A stretch of DNA of 64,000 nucleotides from Candidatus Fermentithermobacillaceae bacterium UBA3951 (GCA_002385465.1 DGDN01000043.1:12863-76862); one strand, 5' to 3'. Shown: positions 32,911 through 41,577, numbered from the stretch's first letter. The notes: generated by a model from the letters alone, not told the origin. Numbers and translations are program-made.

Positions 32911-34044
32911 ATGAACATAGCCATGGTTAGCGACAGCTACTATCCCTACATATCAGGAGTTACACGCGCGGTATCCACGCTGAAAGAAACACTTCACAAA
33001 ATGGGGCACCGGGTAACGCTTTATTGTCCGGCTTACCCGGGCGCACAGCCCGAGGAAGGGGTAAAGAGGCTTCCTTCCCTCAGGTCTCCCACCAATGCTA
33101 CGTACTACGTAGCCATACCGCCCTTTCTTGGTCTGAGAAGGTCGCTCGTCGGGAGCCGGCCCGATGTCATACACATACACTCGCCTTTCAACCTGAGCAG
33201 GGCAGGGTACTCCATAGGCCGTCGCTACGGCATACCGGTGGTAATGACCTACCATACGATGTACAACCTCTATTCCCACTACGTGCCGGTGGGAGGCAAG
33301 CGCGTCTCCCAGACCGTGGAGCGGATGGCGTTCAGGGTGGCAAATGCAGTGGACGCTGTGGTAACCCCGTCTAGCGTCCTGTCCGACTACCTCAGAGAAC
33401 GCGGGATCCGGACACCCCTCTTCCCTATCCCCAACGGGATCCCCGTGGAGGATTTTCAGGGAGGCGACCCGCACTACGCCCGCGACCGCTACGGTATACC
33501 GGGTGACATCCCCGTCATCATCTCCTGTGGCAGGCTGGGGGTTGAGAAAAACATAGAGGTACTCCTCAGGGCTTTCGCCCGCGTTCGGGCAAAGAAGGAC
33601 GCAGCGCTACTGCTGGTTGGCGACGGCCCCCTCCGGGAACACCTTCAGAAACTGGCATATTCCCTTGGTGTTGGCGGCAGGGTCTTCTTTGTGGGTTCAG
33701 TCCCGCCGGAGGCAATGCCGCACATGTACGCCTCTGCGGACCTCTTCATGTTCGCGTCCCTCACCGACACGCAAGGCTTGGTGCTCGTGGAGGCTAAGGC
33801 CGCAGGCTTGCCCGCGGTGGCCGTCGGCGCCCTGGGTGTGAAAGACATGGTAATCGACGGAGAGGACGGGTACCTGTGCGCCAACGACCCGGATGAGCTC
33901 GCCGATAAGGCGAGCTACCTCCTGGACAACCCCGGGGTCCTCTCCATGATGCAGGAGGCTGCAAAAAAGAACGCCATGGCCTTTTCCAAGGAGGCAGCAG
34001 CGTCCAAGATACTGGCCTGCTACGAATCGGTGATGCGCGGTTAG
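32911..34044 (+). CDS. Glycosyltransferase family 4 (GT-B fold)
   Basis: A GT4 glycosyltransferase that would transfer a sugar from a nucleotide donor to a lipid or glycan. The start NIAMVSDSYYPYISGVTRAV has the glycine/valine loop of the family; the C-terminal half carries the donor site (ISCGRLGVEKNIEVLLRAFA, SLTDTQGLVLVEAKAAGLPA with the E-x7-E motif). There is no signal peptide. The pattern resembles bacterial diacylglycerol glucosyl/mannosyltransferases. ATG 32911 is chosen because GAGGTGG lies 9 nt upstream; an ATG 21 bp earlier lacks a site. The stop is 9 bp from the convergent glgA stop. Confidence 0.9.
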   Translation: MNIAMVSDSYYPYISGVTRAVSTLKETLHKMGHRVTLYCPAYPGAQPEEGVKRLPSLRSPTNATYYVAIPPFLGLRRSLVGSRPDVIHIHSPFNLSRAGYSIGRRYGIPVVMTYHTMYNLYSHYVPVGGKRVSQTVERMAFRVANAVDAVVTPSSVLSDYLRERGIRTPLFPIPNGIPVEDFQGGDPHYARDRYGIPGDIPVIISCGRLGVEKNIEVLLRAFARVRAKKDAALLLVGDGPLREHLQKLAYSLGVGGRVFFVGSVPPEAMPHMYASADLFMFASLTDTQGLVLVEAKAAGLPAVAVGALGVKDMVIDGEDGYLCANDPDELADKASYLLDNPGVLSMMQEAAKKNAMAFSKEAAASKILACYESVMRG

Positions 34045-34053
34045 TACGGCGTG

Positions 34054-35529
34054 CTAGGCCGGCCGTTCAACTCGACCTCGCCGGGACAGCGCCTCCATGT
34101 ACACCTCGGTATACATGGCAGCCGACTTGTTCCACGAGAAGTCGGTCTCCATAGCCTGCTTAACTATATGGTTCCAGGTTGACCGGTCTCTGTATTTGTC
34201 GAGCGCGCGGTCAAGTGCAGCTACCAGGTCTTCGGCTTCGTAGCGGTCGAACAGAAACCCGGTTCCCGTGCCCGTTGAAACGTCATACTCACTTACGGTA
34301 TCTGCAATGCCGCCGGTCCTACGGGCAACCGGGATCGAACCGTACCTCATGGCTATGAGCTGGCCCAGGCCACAAGGCTCGAACCTGGACGGCATGAGGA
34401 ACATGTCAGAACCGGCATAGATCCGCTGGGCCAGGATTCCGTTGAAGCCTGTGGTGACAGACACTTTTCCCGGATGGGACCGGGCCAGAGACCGGAAGGC
34501 CTCCTCGTAGCGCTCGTCGCCGGACCCGAGAAGCACGAACTGGAGCGGCCGCGAGAGGATCTCCGGCATGGCCTCAAGCAGTACGTCCAAACCCTTTTGG
34601 TCGACCAACCTGGAGACCATCCCTACGAGGGGCTCATGAGACAACGAAAGCCCCAACTCCCTTTGAAGGGCCAGTTTGTTGTCGACTTTTGCACCTAGGT
34701 TCCTGCTGTCATACGTCTTGAACAACCGCGGATCGGACGACGGGTCATATTCGTGGTAGTTTATGCCGTTCACGATCCCGTATAGGTCACTGCCACGCTT
34801 CCTCAAGACGCCGTCAAGACCTTCGCCGAATTCCGGCGTCTGGATTTCTCGCGCATAAGTCTCCGATACGGTGTTTATGACATCTGCAAAGAGAAGACCC
34901 GCCTTCATGAAACTCACGTCGCCGTAAAACTCCACTCCTCCGGGAGTAAAATACTCTTCCCCCAAACCCAGAAGACCCAGGGTGACCTTTGGAAACCGGC
35001 CTTGGTACCGGAGGTTATGTATGGTGAAAACCGATGCGGTCTCGTTCCATAGGGCGCTGTGCCTTCCCCGGATGCGGATGAGCAGGGGGATGAACCCTGA
35101 CTGCCAGTCGTTTAAGTGGACTACATCCGGACGGAAGCCCAATTCCTCGCAGAGGGGCAAGATCGAGAGGTTGAAAAAGGCAAACCTCTCTGCGTCGTCT
35201 TCGTATCCATAGAGCCGGTCCCGGTCGAAATAGTGGTAGTTGTCGACGAAATAGACGGGCACCTCTTTGGTGCCGCGGGAAGACTTGGCCTCTATCCGGG
35301 AACGCCTTACAATGCACGTCTCTTTCCTTTGCCCGACTTCTACCGGGAAGTCGGTAACCGTCGCGTAATCTCCAATGCGGCGATACCTTGGGAGCACAAC
35401 CCTCACATCGTTGCCCTGAACCGCCAGAGCTTTGGGAAGGGAGCCGGCCACGTCTGCCAGTCCTCCCGTCTTGGCGAAAGGGGCTACTTCGCTGGCAACC
35501 ACGAGTATCTTGAGTCCTGTGTCGAGCAT
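34054..35529 (-). CDS. glgA: Glycogen synthase (ADP/UDP-glucose glucosyltransferase, GT5)
   Basis: GlgA extends alpha-1,4-glucan chains. The N-terminal GT5 motif KILVVASEVAPFAKTGGLAD includes the donor-binding KTGGLADV. Further family blocks are VHLNDWQSGFIPLLIR, FTIHNLRYQG, GIVNGINYHEYDPSSD, and the C-terminal RFEPCGLGQLIAMRYGSIPV with TGGIADTV. The length of 491 residues is normal. The ATG at 35529 shares its A with the galT stop (TAATG) and has GGGAGG seven bases upstream; an ATG 15 bp earlier is less likely. No glgB, glgC or glgP is nearby. Confidence 0.95.
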   Translation of the reverse strand: MLDTGLKILVVASEVAPFAKTGGLADVAGSLPKALAVQGNDVRVVLPRYRRIGDYATVTDFPVEVGQRKETCIVRRSRIEAKSSRGTKEVPVYFVDNYHYFDRDRLYGYEDDAERFAFFNLSILPLCEELGFRPDVVHLNDWQSGFIPLLIRIRGRHSALWNETASVFTIHNLRYQGRFPKVTLGLLGLGEEYFTPGGVEFYGDVSFMKAGLLFADVINTVSETYAREIQTPEFGEGLDGVLRKRGSDLYGIVNGINYHEYDPSSDPRLFKTYDSRNLGAKVDNKLALQRELGLSLSHEPLVGMVSRLVDQKGLDVLLEAMPEILSRPLQFVLLGSGDERYEEAFRSLARSHPGKVSVTTGFNGILAQRIYAGSDMFLMPSRFEPCGLGQLIAMRYGSIPVARRTGGIADTVSEYDVSTGTGTGFLFDRYEAEDLVAALDRALDKYRDRSTWNHIVKQAMETDFSWNKSAAMYTEVYMEALSRRGRVERPA

Positions 35530-36599
35530 TATGTGGCCTCCCAACTCCCCATCGCCCCGGCGAACTCCCTGGTTGCGAGTTCAGGCGATGTGGGGTTTAT
35601 GTACGTGCCGCTTCCCAACTCGAGCCCGGCCTCGGTGTTGAGCCTGGGGTAGACGTGGATATGGGCGTGATAGGGCCACCCTCGCTTGGTCTTCACGGAC
35701 GAAGGCAGACCGTGGAAGACCATGTTGTAAGGCAATGCCGAGAACATGGACTCGTATGCTCCAAATAGCTGTCGAATGGTAGCGGCGAGGTCATCCATCA
35801 GCGCATCGTTCATCTCTGTGAACCCGGAAACGTGCTCCGCGGGCACAATGAGGGTCTCGTAAGCCCGCCTTGAAGCGAAAGGCGAAAGGACGAGAAACCG
35901 GTCGTTCCTGAGTATCACCCGCACGTCCTTCTCGGCTTCACGCTCCAGAAGGTCGCACATGAGGCATCTACGGGTCTTGGATTCGTAGTCCTTCAGGCGT
36001 TGCCCTTCCAGCAAGATAGCCGGGGGCATGACGGGCAACGCGATGATCTGAAAGTGGGGATGGGTGAGCGACGCTCCCGCTGTCTTTCCACTGTTCTTAA
36101 AGACCTGGACGTAGGAGATGTCACTCGAGTCGTACATGGCCGCGCATCTCTCCTTGATGGCTTCCAGCACCTTCTTCATGTGGCCAGTGGAGTACGAGCC
36201 CAGAGAGCCGTTGTGTGCGGGGGATTCCACGACGACCTCGTGGAAACCCACTCCCGGAGCTTGCCAGTACAAAGCCCCCTCGGGAGAGTCGGGGAACGGA
36301 GGAACCCTCCACGCATCATCTTCTGCCATCCCGTGAGGCCTGGAGATAAGAGCCGGGAACTTATTCGGTACCACCCGCACCGTCCAGCCTGGGCTATCGG
36401 CGTTTCCTTCCGTGCGATTCGCCCACACCTCGGGCGGGGTCTCCCGCTCGTTCCCAGGACAAAACGGACACTTAGGATCCCTTTCGGGCAATTCGCCGGC
36501 TCCGTCCTGCGCGGACCTGTAATCGGAAGGCCTTTTCGACCTTTCTTGAGCGATGATTGCGAAGCCTGCGCTCAACACATCAAACCGGATCTCAGGCAA
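35529..36599 (-). CDS. galT: Galactose-1-phosphate uridylyltransferase family (GalT/HIT)
   Basis: GalT-type enzymes transfer a nucleotidyl group between sugar phosphates through a histidine. The protein has the zinc CPFC motif (about 45-48), active-site LTHPHFQIIALP (HPHxQ, about 178-189), a second zinc-type motif RCLMCDLL, and C-terminal YHAHIHVYPRL (the second HIT-like half). It has 356 residues. Start is TTG 36599 with GAGAGGA. No galE or galK is in the window; coupling to glgA suggests it may act on UDP- or ADP-glucose instead of galactose, which is inference. Confidence 0.9.
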   Translation of the reverse strand: MPEIRFDVLSAGFAIIAQERSKRPSDYRSAQDGAGELPERDPKCPFCPGNERETPPEVWANRTEGNADSPGWTVRVVPNKFPALISRPHGMAEDDAWRVPPFPDSPEGALYWQAPGVGFHEVVVESPAHNGSLGSYSTGHMKKVLEAIKERCAAMYDSSDISYVQVFKNSGKTAGASLTHPHFQIIALPVMPPAILLEGQRLKDYESKTRRCLMCDLLEREAEKDVRVILRNDRFLVLSPFASRRAYETLIVPAEHVSGFTEMNDALMDDLAATIRQLFGAYESMFSALPYNMVFHGLPSSVKTKRGWPYHAHIHVYPRLNTEAGLELGSGTYINPTSPELATREFAGAMGSWEAT

Positions 36600-36685
36600 A
36601 CGTATCGTCCTCTCAAGTTGGGCTCAGTGCTTTGACCCTTCGTTGGGCTCCCGGTAGTGCTACGCATCGTGCTTTAGGGGAACAA

Positions 36686-36711
36686 AAGGGGTAGTCAAGA
36701 TACTACCCCTT
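36686..36711 (-). terminator. Intrinsic terminator after the repeat-containing coat gene
   Basis: On the minus strand, AAGGGGTAGT and ACTACCCCTT form a perfect 10-bp stem with a 6-nt loop, followed by TTGTTCCCC after the TT of the stem. It starts 27 nt after the coat-gene stop. The plus side is also followed by TCTTGTGTTCC, so it might work in both directions. Confidence 0.75.
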
Positions 36712-36737
36712 CTTGTGTTCCTTCGTCGTACGCGTCT

Positions 36738-37877
36738 CTACTGGCTCTGCCAGTTGCCCTGGCTTCCCAGCTGCCAGCCTTGACGCTGGACCCCAAGATC
36801 TCTCTGCCAGCTGCCGGTGCCGAAATGGGTGGGTGAACCCTGCATTCCTCCAAGGCCCTGCTGCGTCCCACCGTGCTGGAACCCTAGAGATGGCTGACCG
36901 GGTACAAAACCTACCTGTTGTCCCGGTCCGCCCTGGCCAAAGCCTGTGCCTCCCCTTGCCCAATTGGGTAGGTTCGCGCTGTGGCCGGATTGATACTGGC
37001 CGCCGAAACCCATCCAGCTCGGCTCACCGCCCCACTGAGCGCTCTGCCCCAGACTCGACGGTCCGAAGCCACTCTGGCCTTCCCCGTACTGCGTTCCTGT
37101 CCAGCCCTGCCTGCTTACTGCCCCTTCTTGAACGCCGAAGCCGCTCTGGCTGCCGAAACCTCTCTGGGCCCACTGGGGGATGTTCTGGTACTGCTGCGTT
37201 CCGTGGATCTGGCCTGCTCCCGTCGAAATCCAGCTGGGCTGGCCACCCCAGCGCGCTCCCTGTGCCAGGCTTGAGGGTCCAAAACCGCTCTGCCCTTCGC
37301 CGTACTGGGTACCGGTCCAGCCCGTGCTTCCCTGCCAACCGGTAGACGCGCTTTGTGCTCCGTACCCGCCTCTGGCCCAATCGGGAATGCCGCCTTGATG
37401 CTGGGTACCCTGGAACTGCCCGGTGCTTCCCGACATCCAGCTCGACTCACCGCCCCAACGCGCACCCTGGCTCACGCTGGAGGGTCCCATACCGCTTTGG
37501 CCTTCCATGATCTGAGTGCCGGTCCAACCCACTTGTCCTTGATTCATGCTCACGTTAGTTCCTCCCATGTTCACAGTGGAATTCATGACTTGCCTCGACT
37601 GGTGAACGGCGTTTCTGAGATGAGAGAGCGTCTCCTGATCCGCTTTCCGAACCTGATACCAGCCTTTGGAGTGCAAGTAGTCAAAGACGCTTTTTGCCGC
37701 ACTGGTTGCGCCGGCGTGGAGCTCCTGAAAGGCCGAACGCAGCGCGGGATCGCCCGATTCCAGGATCGCGGGCGCATAGTAGTAGTTGGACAAGTACTTC
37801 TGTCCAGCCAGAAGGTCTTCGGCGATTTCCCGGTCGGTCATGGGTTTGCCGCCGGAAGATCCTGCCACTTCAGACAC
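36738..37877 (-). CDS. Spore coat protein: CotF-like N-terminal domain plus Gly/Gln/Trp-rich repeats
   Basis: Residues about 14-100 form a CotF-like helical domain (MTDREIAEDLLAGQKYLSNY, then a helix with DPALRSAFQELHAGATSAAK and a short VFDYLHSKGWYQV motif). From residue 117 to about 310 come three repeats of about 70 residues, each opening GWTGTQ, then EGQSGFGPSS and WGGxPSWxS, and ending near IPxWARGGxG. A Gly/Gln-rich tail (about 310-379) completes the protein. There is no signal peptide. The start is GTG 37877 with a poor site; ATG 37841 is possible. Probably assembled on the spore surface. It follows a second small coat gene and sleB-ypeB. Confidence 0.85.
   Translation of the reverse strand: MSEVAGSSGGKPMTDREIAEDLLAGQKYLSNYYYAPAILESGDPALRSAFQELHAGATSAAKSVFDYLHSKGWYQVRKADQETLSHLRNAVHQSRQVMNSTVNMGGTNVSMNQGQVGWTGTQIMEGQSGMGPSSVSQGARWGGESSWMSGSTGQFQGTQHQGGIPDWARGGYGAQSASTGWQGSTGWTGTQYGEGQSGFGPSSLAQGARWGGQPSWISTGAGQIHGTQQYQNIPQWAQRGFGSQSGFGVQEGAVSRQGWTGTQYGEGQSGFGPSSLGQSAQWGGEPSWMGFGGQYQSGHSANLPNWARGGTGFGQGGPGQQVGFVPGQPSLGFQHGGTQQGLGGMQGSPTHFGTGSWQRDLGVQRQGWQLGSQGNWQSQ
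36948..37529 (-). repeat. Three tandem coding repeats (about 207-216 bp each) in the coat gene
   Basis: Repeat units start at residues 117, 186 and 258, a spacing of 69 and 72 codons. The unit backbone is GWTGTQ-EGQSG-GPSS-ARWGG-PSW-GQ-GTQ-IPxWA. Units 2 and 3 share GWTGTQYGEGQSGFGPSSL exactly; unit 1 is more diverged (GWTGTQIMEGQSGMGPSSV). Confidence 0.85.
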
Positions 37878-37899
37878 TTTCTTGACCGCCCCCTGCTTT

Positions 37900-38082
37900 T
37901 CACTTCACGTGACTTGATAAGAGGCTCAAGTGTCGCTCACACGCTCGTTCCAGGTTTTCGATAAGTGCCCGTAGTTCGGGGTCTTGGGCCATCTGCCTGT
38001 AAGAGGTGAGTTTTTGCGACATGAGGGTCTCACCCTTTATGGACTCTCCAAGGTACCAGGCCTCGGTCTGGGTGAGCTGCAA
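37900..38082 (-). CDS. Small CotF-like spore coat protein
   Basis: This is a 60-residue helical protein (QLTQTEAWYLGESIKGETLM, then SYRQMAQDPELRALIENLER) with the pattern of short CotF-family/coat proteins, which carry paired helices and a conserved QLT-x-E opening. I use TTG 38082 because GAAGGGAGGTG sits just upstream; ATG 38103 would add seven residues and lacks a site. It lies 22 bp before the large coat gene and 64 bp after ypeB, so it is probably co-transcribed. Confidence 0.7.
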   Translation of the reverse strand: MQLTQTEAWYLGESIKGETLMSQKLTSYRQMAQDPELRALIENLERACERHLSLLSSHVK

Positions 38083-38146
38083 TACGCGCCACCTCCCTTC
38101 CATTCAGGCTTAGAATGTCACTGGCCCCCTGCGTGTATTCCCGCGG

Positions 38147-39550
38147 CTATACGGACATTGCCCCTGATTCATCCTCAATCAGCTGCAGGACGACCTGCTC
38201 TTTGCCCGTCATGGCGTTTATGTAGACAAGATAGGTGTCGTTACCGCTTCTCACCCTGAACTCCCATGCCATTACCTCCGTTGTAGGGAGGATCGGTATG
38301 ACGCAGAGTCTGGGTTCGGCGCTTTCAACCTTGAGCTCGGGCCTGAGCACGCTGCGGGCCGCGGCCGGTGAAACGATGGGCGCCCTGAGCACGCGTCCGG
38401 GGTGACCGTGGGTCATCAAGTAGTTCATCTGGTCGAATGAGACAATGGCACCGGTATCGAGCGATACCTCGACCTTCACCGTGTCGGGGTAGAGGCGAAC
38501 TTTTGTACTCCCTCCGGGCCCGGACACCTCTGTATGAGGCACGTAGGCGAATACTACACGGCTCGCGTCCGCGCCGCGCTTTCGCCACCCCGTTTCCTCG
38601 AGGCTTAGAAAACCCTTGGACTTCAGGAATTCCATTGCCTTATTCCGGGCCTCATCCAACCCGATGGCGCCCGCGCCTCTCGGGGCGGAGTCTGTGGCCA
38701 TGACCACTGCCCCTCCCTGTTTGGCAACGGTCGTAGCCACCTCGCTCCCATCCTGTCTCTTTGCGGTGACCACGTACGAAGGAATAGACCCTTCAACCGT
38801 CCCTACTGAGACGGACTCGAAACTCTCGCCGGGAGTGAGAAATGACAGGGCTATCTCTTTGGCCCTCTCCTGAGAGATCAAGGGACCGGGCTGCGCAAGG
38901 GCCTGGGCTTCCAGGTTCTTCTCCGAGAAAGGCCCGTCGTAAACGGGTGTAGGGATGCTCTGGGTGATCTGATCGATCTCGGAGAAGCCGTGGTTCAGCG
39001 AATCCGCCGCCCGTTGAGAGCTTCCTGTGAAAGAAGCCGCCATCTCCTGAAGCCCCGCCCTTTGGGGCCTAGGCGCAGTGATGCTGGCCTGCGCCGTCCT
39101 CGCAAGGACACCGGAAAGCTGCTTTACTCCTTCCTCAAGCCGGGCGAGTTCAGCCCACTCATCCGGAGTCACGGTTTCGCCTCTCGCCAGCTTCTGGGAA
39201 AGCACCAGAGCGAAGTCTCCTACTGTTGCTACAAAACGGCGAGGGCCGGAGAGGTCCACTCCGTCTGCTCCTGCCAGGCTGAGATCGCTCCGGGCCGCCT
39301 GACAGTTCAGCCAGCCCGAGGTCAAGAAATTGATCTGCTGCCCGGGCGACGATGAAGCCCTGGCTTTAGCCAGGCTCGCCTCGAGGTTCTCAACGTGGGT
39401 AACCAAGTTAAAAAGGGCTCTTTGCTGAGCCGCTTGCATCCTGATCCTAGCCGACCGGGCGTCTCTGTATTGCGCAAGACCAAACGCCAGAGAAAGTACG
39501 GTCACGGCGCCAAGAGCCCAGAGGAGCCATCTCTCTCTTCGTGTCCTCAT
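38147..39550 (-). CDS. ypeB: Germination protein YpeB
   Basis: YpeB is required for the stability and function of the cortex-lytic enzyme SleB. The 467-residue protein has an N-terminal membrane helix (about 8-27), a helical lytic-enzyme-partner domain (about 40-220, with SFTGSSQRAADSLNHGFSEI near the middle) and C-terminal PepSY-type repeats (about 225-460, e.g. RPELKVESAEPRLCVIPILP and KEIALSFL). Length fits the family. It starts 36 bp after sleB in the classic sleB-ypeB order. Confidence 0.92.
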   Translation of the reverse strand: MRTRRERWLLWALGAVTVLSLAFGLAQYRDARSARIRMQAAQQRALFNLVTHVENLEASLAKARASSSPGQQINFLTSGWLNCQAARSDLSLAGADGVDLSGPRRFVATVGDFALVLSQKLARGETVTPDEWAELARLEEGVKQLSGVLARTAQASITAPRPQRAGLQEMAASFTGSSQRAADSLNHGFSEIDQITQSIPTPVYDGPFSEKNLEAQALAQPGPLISQERAKEIALSFLTPGESFESVSVGTVEGSIPSYVVTAKRQDGSEVATTVAKQGGAVVMATDSAPRGAGAIGLDEARNKAMEFLKSKGFLSLEETGWRKRGADASRVVFAYVPHTEVSGPGGSTKVRLYPDTVKVEVSLDTGAIVSFDQMNYLMTHGHPGRVLRAPIVSPAAARSVLRPELKVESAEPRLCVIPILPTTEVMAWEFRVRSGNDTYLVYINAMTGKEQVVLQLIEDESGAMSV

Positions 39551-39586
39551 CCTTCCTTTACACCTCTCTTAATGCAAGGGCCTTCA

Positions 39587-40045
39587 TCAGTACGCGAACA
39601 CATGGTTGCCGATCTGAGTGACGATGGGCCTAGACCATATCCAGGGGCTCACCGGCTTGTAGGGGTTCCAGAAGAAAGTACATCCGTAGGTTGGGTCGTA
39701 TCCATTGAGCGCCAGTTCGGCCGCGCGGTACATCTCATCGGTAGGCGTGGTGCTCCATATGAGGCCGTTGGTGACCGATTCGAAGGCATCCGGGTCATAG
39801 ATGACCCCTGCTATCGTAGGTGGGAAAGCAGGATCTCTGGTCCGGTTCACTATAACCGCACCGACGGCGACCATGCCCAAGAAAGGCTCCCCAGTGGCTT
39901 CGCCCATGATCACCCGGGCAAGGAGCTCGAATTCGTCGTACCAGCTCTGGGGCGCGGCAGCACACCGCGGCATGTCGGCGGAAAGCGAAGTTGATAAGAA
40001 GATCAGCGCTGCTGCGCAAAGGCAAAAAAAAGTCTTGATCCTCAA
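39587..40045 (-). CDS. sleB: Spore cortex-lytic enzyme SleB
   Basis: SleB is a lytic transglycosylase that degrades cortex during germination. A signal peptide (about 1-30, TFFCLCAAALIFLSTSLSA) is followed directly by the Hydrolase_2 domain with WYDEFELLARVIMGEATGEP (catalytic Glu in IMGEATG), GMVAVGAVIVNRTRD and the C-terminal TYGCTFFWNPYKPVSPWIWS. The N-terminal peptidoglycan-binding domain found in many SleB proteins is absent, so at 152 residues it is short. Start is TTG 40045 with AAGGGATG. A SigG-like promoter is upstream. Confidence 0.92.
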   Translation of the reverse strand: MRIKTFFCLCAAALIFLSTSLSADMPRCAAAPQSWYDEFELLARVIMGEATGEPFLGMVAVGAVIVNRTRDPAFPPTIAGVIYDPDAFESVTNGLIWSTTPTDEMYRAAELALNGYDPTYGCTFFWNPYKPVSPWIWSRPIVTQIGNHVFAY

Positions 40046-40124
40046 ATGGCATCCCTTCCTCTACTTGTAGGTCCTACCGCGTCCTTTGGCGCTTGCGAAA
40101 GGGCGCAAGGAAGGCCCGTGCTCT

Positions 40125-40156
40125 TAGAATGCGTGAGGAAGGGATGCAGTTATTCA
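40125..40156 (-). promoter_or_regulatory. Possible SigG (forespore) promoter of sleB
   Basis: TGAATAAC (40149-40156) and CATTCTA (40125-40131) approximate the B. subtilis SigG boxes TGNATAA and CATACTA, with one mismatch in the -10 and a spacer of 18-19 bp depending on the -35 frame. The start would be about 75 nt before sleB. The -35 lies in the end of mltG. The sigma specificity is inferred, not shown. Confidence 0.35.
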
Positions 40157-41206
40157 GCGACCTTGGTAAGTCGCGCGGTTTTGGTTGTGCTCCGCCAAAG
40201 TGCGGGCAAAAGCGTGGGTACCGTCGTTCTTGGCTACGAAGTACAGATAATCCACGTCATCGGGAGCAAGGACGGCTTCCAGGCTCGCCTTGCCGAAATT
40301 GCAGATGGGGCCCGGCGGGAGGCCGGGATTCCTGTATGTGTTGTACGGAGAGTCTACTTCTAGGTCCTTCCAGAGCACCAATGCGTCGGGGGGTTTTCCC
40401 AGTGCATAGAGCACGGTAGGATCGGCATCCAGCTTCATCCCGATCCTAAGCCTGTTTAAGTAGACTGCAGCGACGATAGGCCTCTCAGAAGCAACCTGAG
40501 CTTCGCGCTCCACAATCGAGGCCAAAGTGGCCGCCTGATGCGGGGTGAGATTGACCGCCGCGGCCTTCTCCTGCAACTCTTCGGTGAAAACCTGCTCCAT
40601 CCGCTTGAGCATCATGAGCACCAGTTCTCGTTCGGACATTCCTCTCCGGATGTAATAGGTGTCGGGGAAGAGATAACCCTCAAGCGGCGCTCTTGCGGTT
40701 TCAAGATATTCGGGCGGGAGGTAAGCCGGGGCAAGGGATCTGTCCGAGGCGGCCTCCAGGAAAGCTTCCTTTGACCCGAAACCCCTCTCCTCTACAAGAG
40801 CCGCTATTTGGTCCACGCTGAGCCCTTCCCGCACCGTAAGCGAATAATAGATGACACGCCCTTGGACCAGGCTGTCAACCACATCAAGAGCGTGAATGCC
40901 GGGCTCAAATCTGTACTCCCCCGATTGGATGCGGCCGTCGGCTCTCATCACTCTGGTAAGCACCCTGAAAAACAGCTCGTCCCGTATCACGCCGTGGTCC
41001 TTAAGGAGGGCCGCGACATCACGGGTGGACATCCCCGGTTCCACAATCACGCTAACCGGCCCGGCTGTTTCCGGCAGAGGACAAGAGCTGAGGTAGGACG
41101 CTATTGACAAGGCCACTATGCCGAAAGCAAGGACAAGCCACAAACCGTACTTGCGTAGGCGGCTGCGGCGGGGCAGCGTGCCAACTTGCGTGCCGGGTGC
41201 TCTCAA
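40154..41206 (-). CDS. mltG: Endolytic transglycosylase MltG (YceG-like)
   Basis: MltG cleaves nascent glycan strands at the membrane. The 350 residues have an N-terminal membrane helix (about 21-40, YGLWLVLAFGIVALSIASYL), a LysM-like segment (about 50-110, VIVEPGMSTRDVAALLKDHG) and the YceG domain with the catalytic Glu in ATLASIVEREAQVASERPIV, then LNRLRIGMKLDADPTVLYAL. TTG start 41206 overlaps the stop of the DUF1292 gene (TTGA). It completes the alaS-ireB-yqgF-DUF1292-mltG gene set. Confidence 0.95.
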   Translation of the reverse strand: MRAPGTQVGTLPRRSRLRKYGLWLVLAFGIVALSIASYLSSCPLPETAGPVSVIVEPGMSTRDVAALLKDHGVIRDELFFRVLTRVMRADGRIQSGEYRFEPGIHALDVVDSLVQGRVIYYSLTVREGLSVDQIAALVEERGFGSKEAFLEAASDRSLAPAYLPPEYLETARAPLEGYLFPDTYYIRRGMSERELVLMMLKRMEQVFTEELQEKAAAVNLTPHQAATLASIVEREAQVASERPIVAAVYLNRLRIGMKLDADPTVLYALGKPPDALVLWKDLEVDSPYNTYRNPGLPPGPICNFGKASLEAVLAPDDVDYLYFVAKNDGTHAFARTLAEHNQNRATYQGR

Positions 41207-41577
41207 TACTCGGGCTCCTCCTCATCTTCTTCCGGCTCGTCTTCATAGCCCAGGTTCGGGTCTTCGTCGCCCTCATCGACAACGAACTCGCAGTCTCCGT
41301 ACTCGCCCTCCAGCTCGATCTCTTCAAAAGCCTTGAGGACTTCTTCCCATTCCTCGTCGCTGTCAATGGTGGCGAGGATGTTTTCACCTTCGTCATCGAC
41401 ATCGACCCTCAAGATGACTATCTCAGGCTCCATGTCGTCTTCTTCTTGGATTGGCATAAGCACCACATACTGCCGCTCACCCACAAAGAGCGAGTCGAAC
41501 AGTATCCGAAAGCTTATCTCTTCGCCGTTTTCGTCTTGAAGCACGATTAGATCATCATACTCTTTCACCGATATCAC
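41203..41577 (-). CDS. DUF1292 domain protein (YrzB family)
   Basis: A strongly acidic 124-residue protein. Residues 5-80 match the DUF1292 pattern: VLQDENGEEISFRILFDSLF, VGERQYVVLMPIQEEDD, EPEIVILRVD and the DSDEEWEEVLKAFEE motif. The last 40 residues are nearly all Glu/Asp with Tyr. Function is unknown. The GTG start shares its G with the yqgF stop, and the stop overlaps the mltG start, so all three are coupled. Confidence 0.9.
   Translation of the reverse strand: MISVKEYDDLIVLQDENGEEISFRILFDSLFVGERQYVVLMPIQEEDDMEPEIVILRVDVDDEGENILATIDSDEEWEEVLKAFEEIELEGEYGDCEFVVDEGDEDPNLGYEDEPEEDEEEPEY

Noticed and set aside
40150..40172. GCGAC/GTCGC inverted repeat at the end of mltG as a terminator
   Set aside because: It is coding sequence for the last residues of MltG, short, and lacks a U-run.
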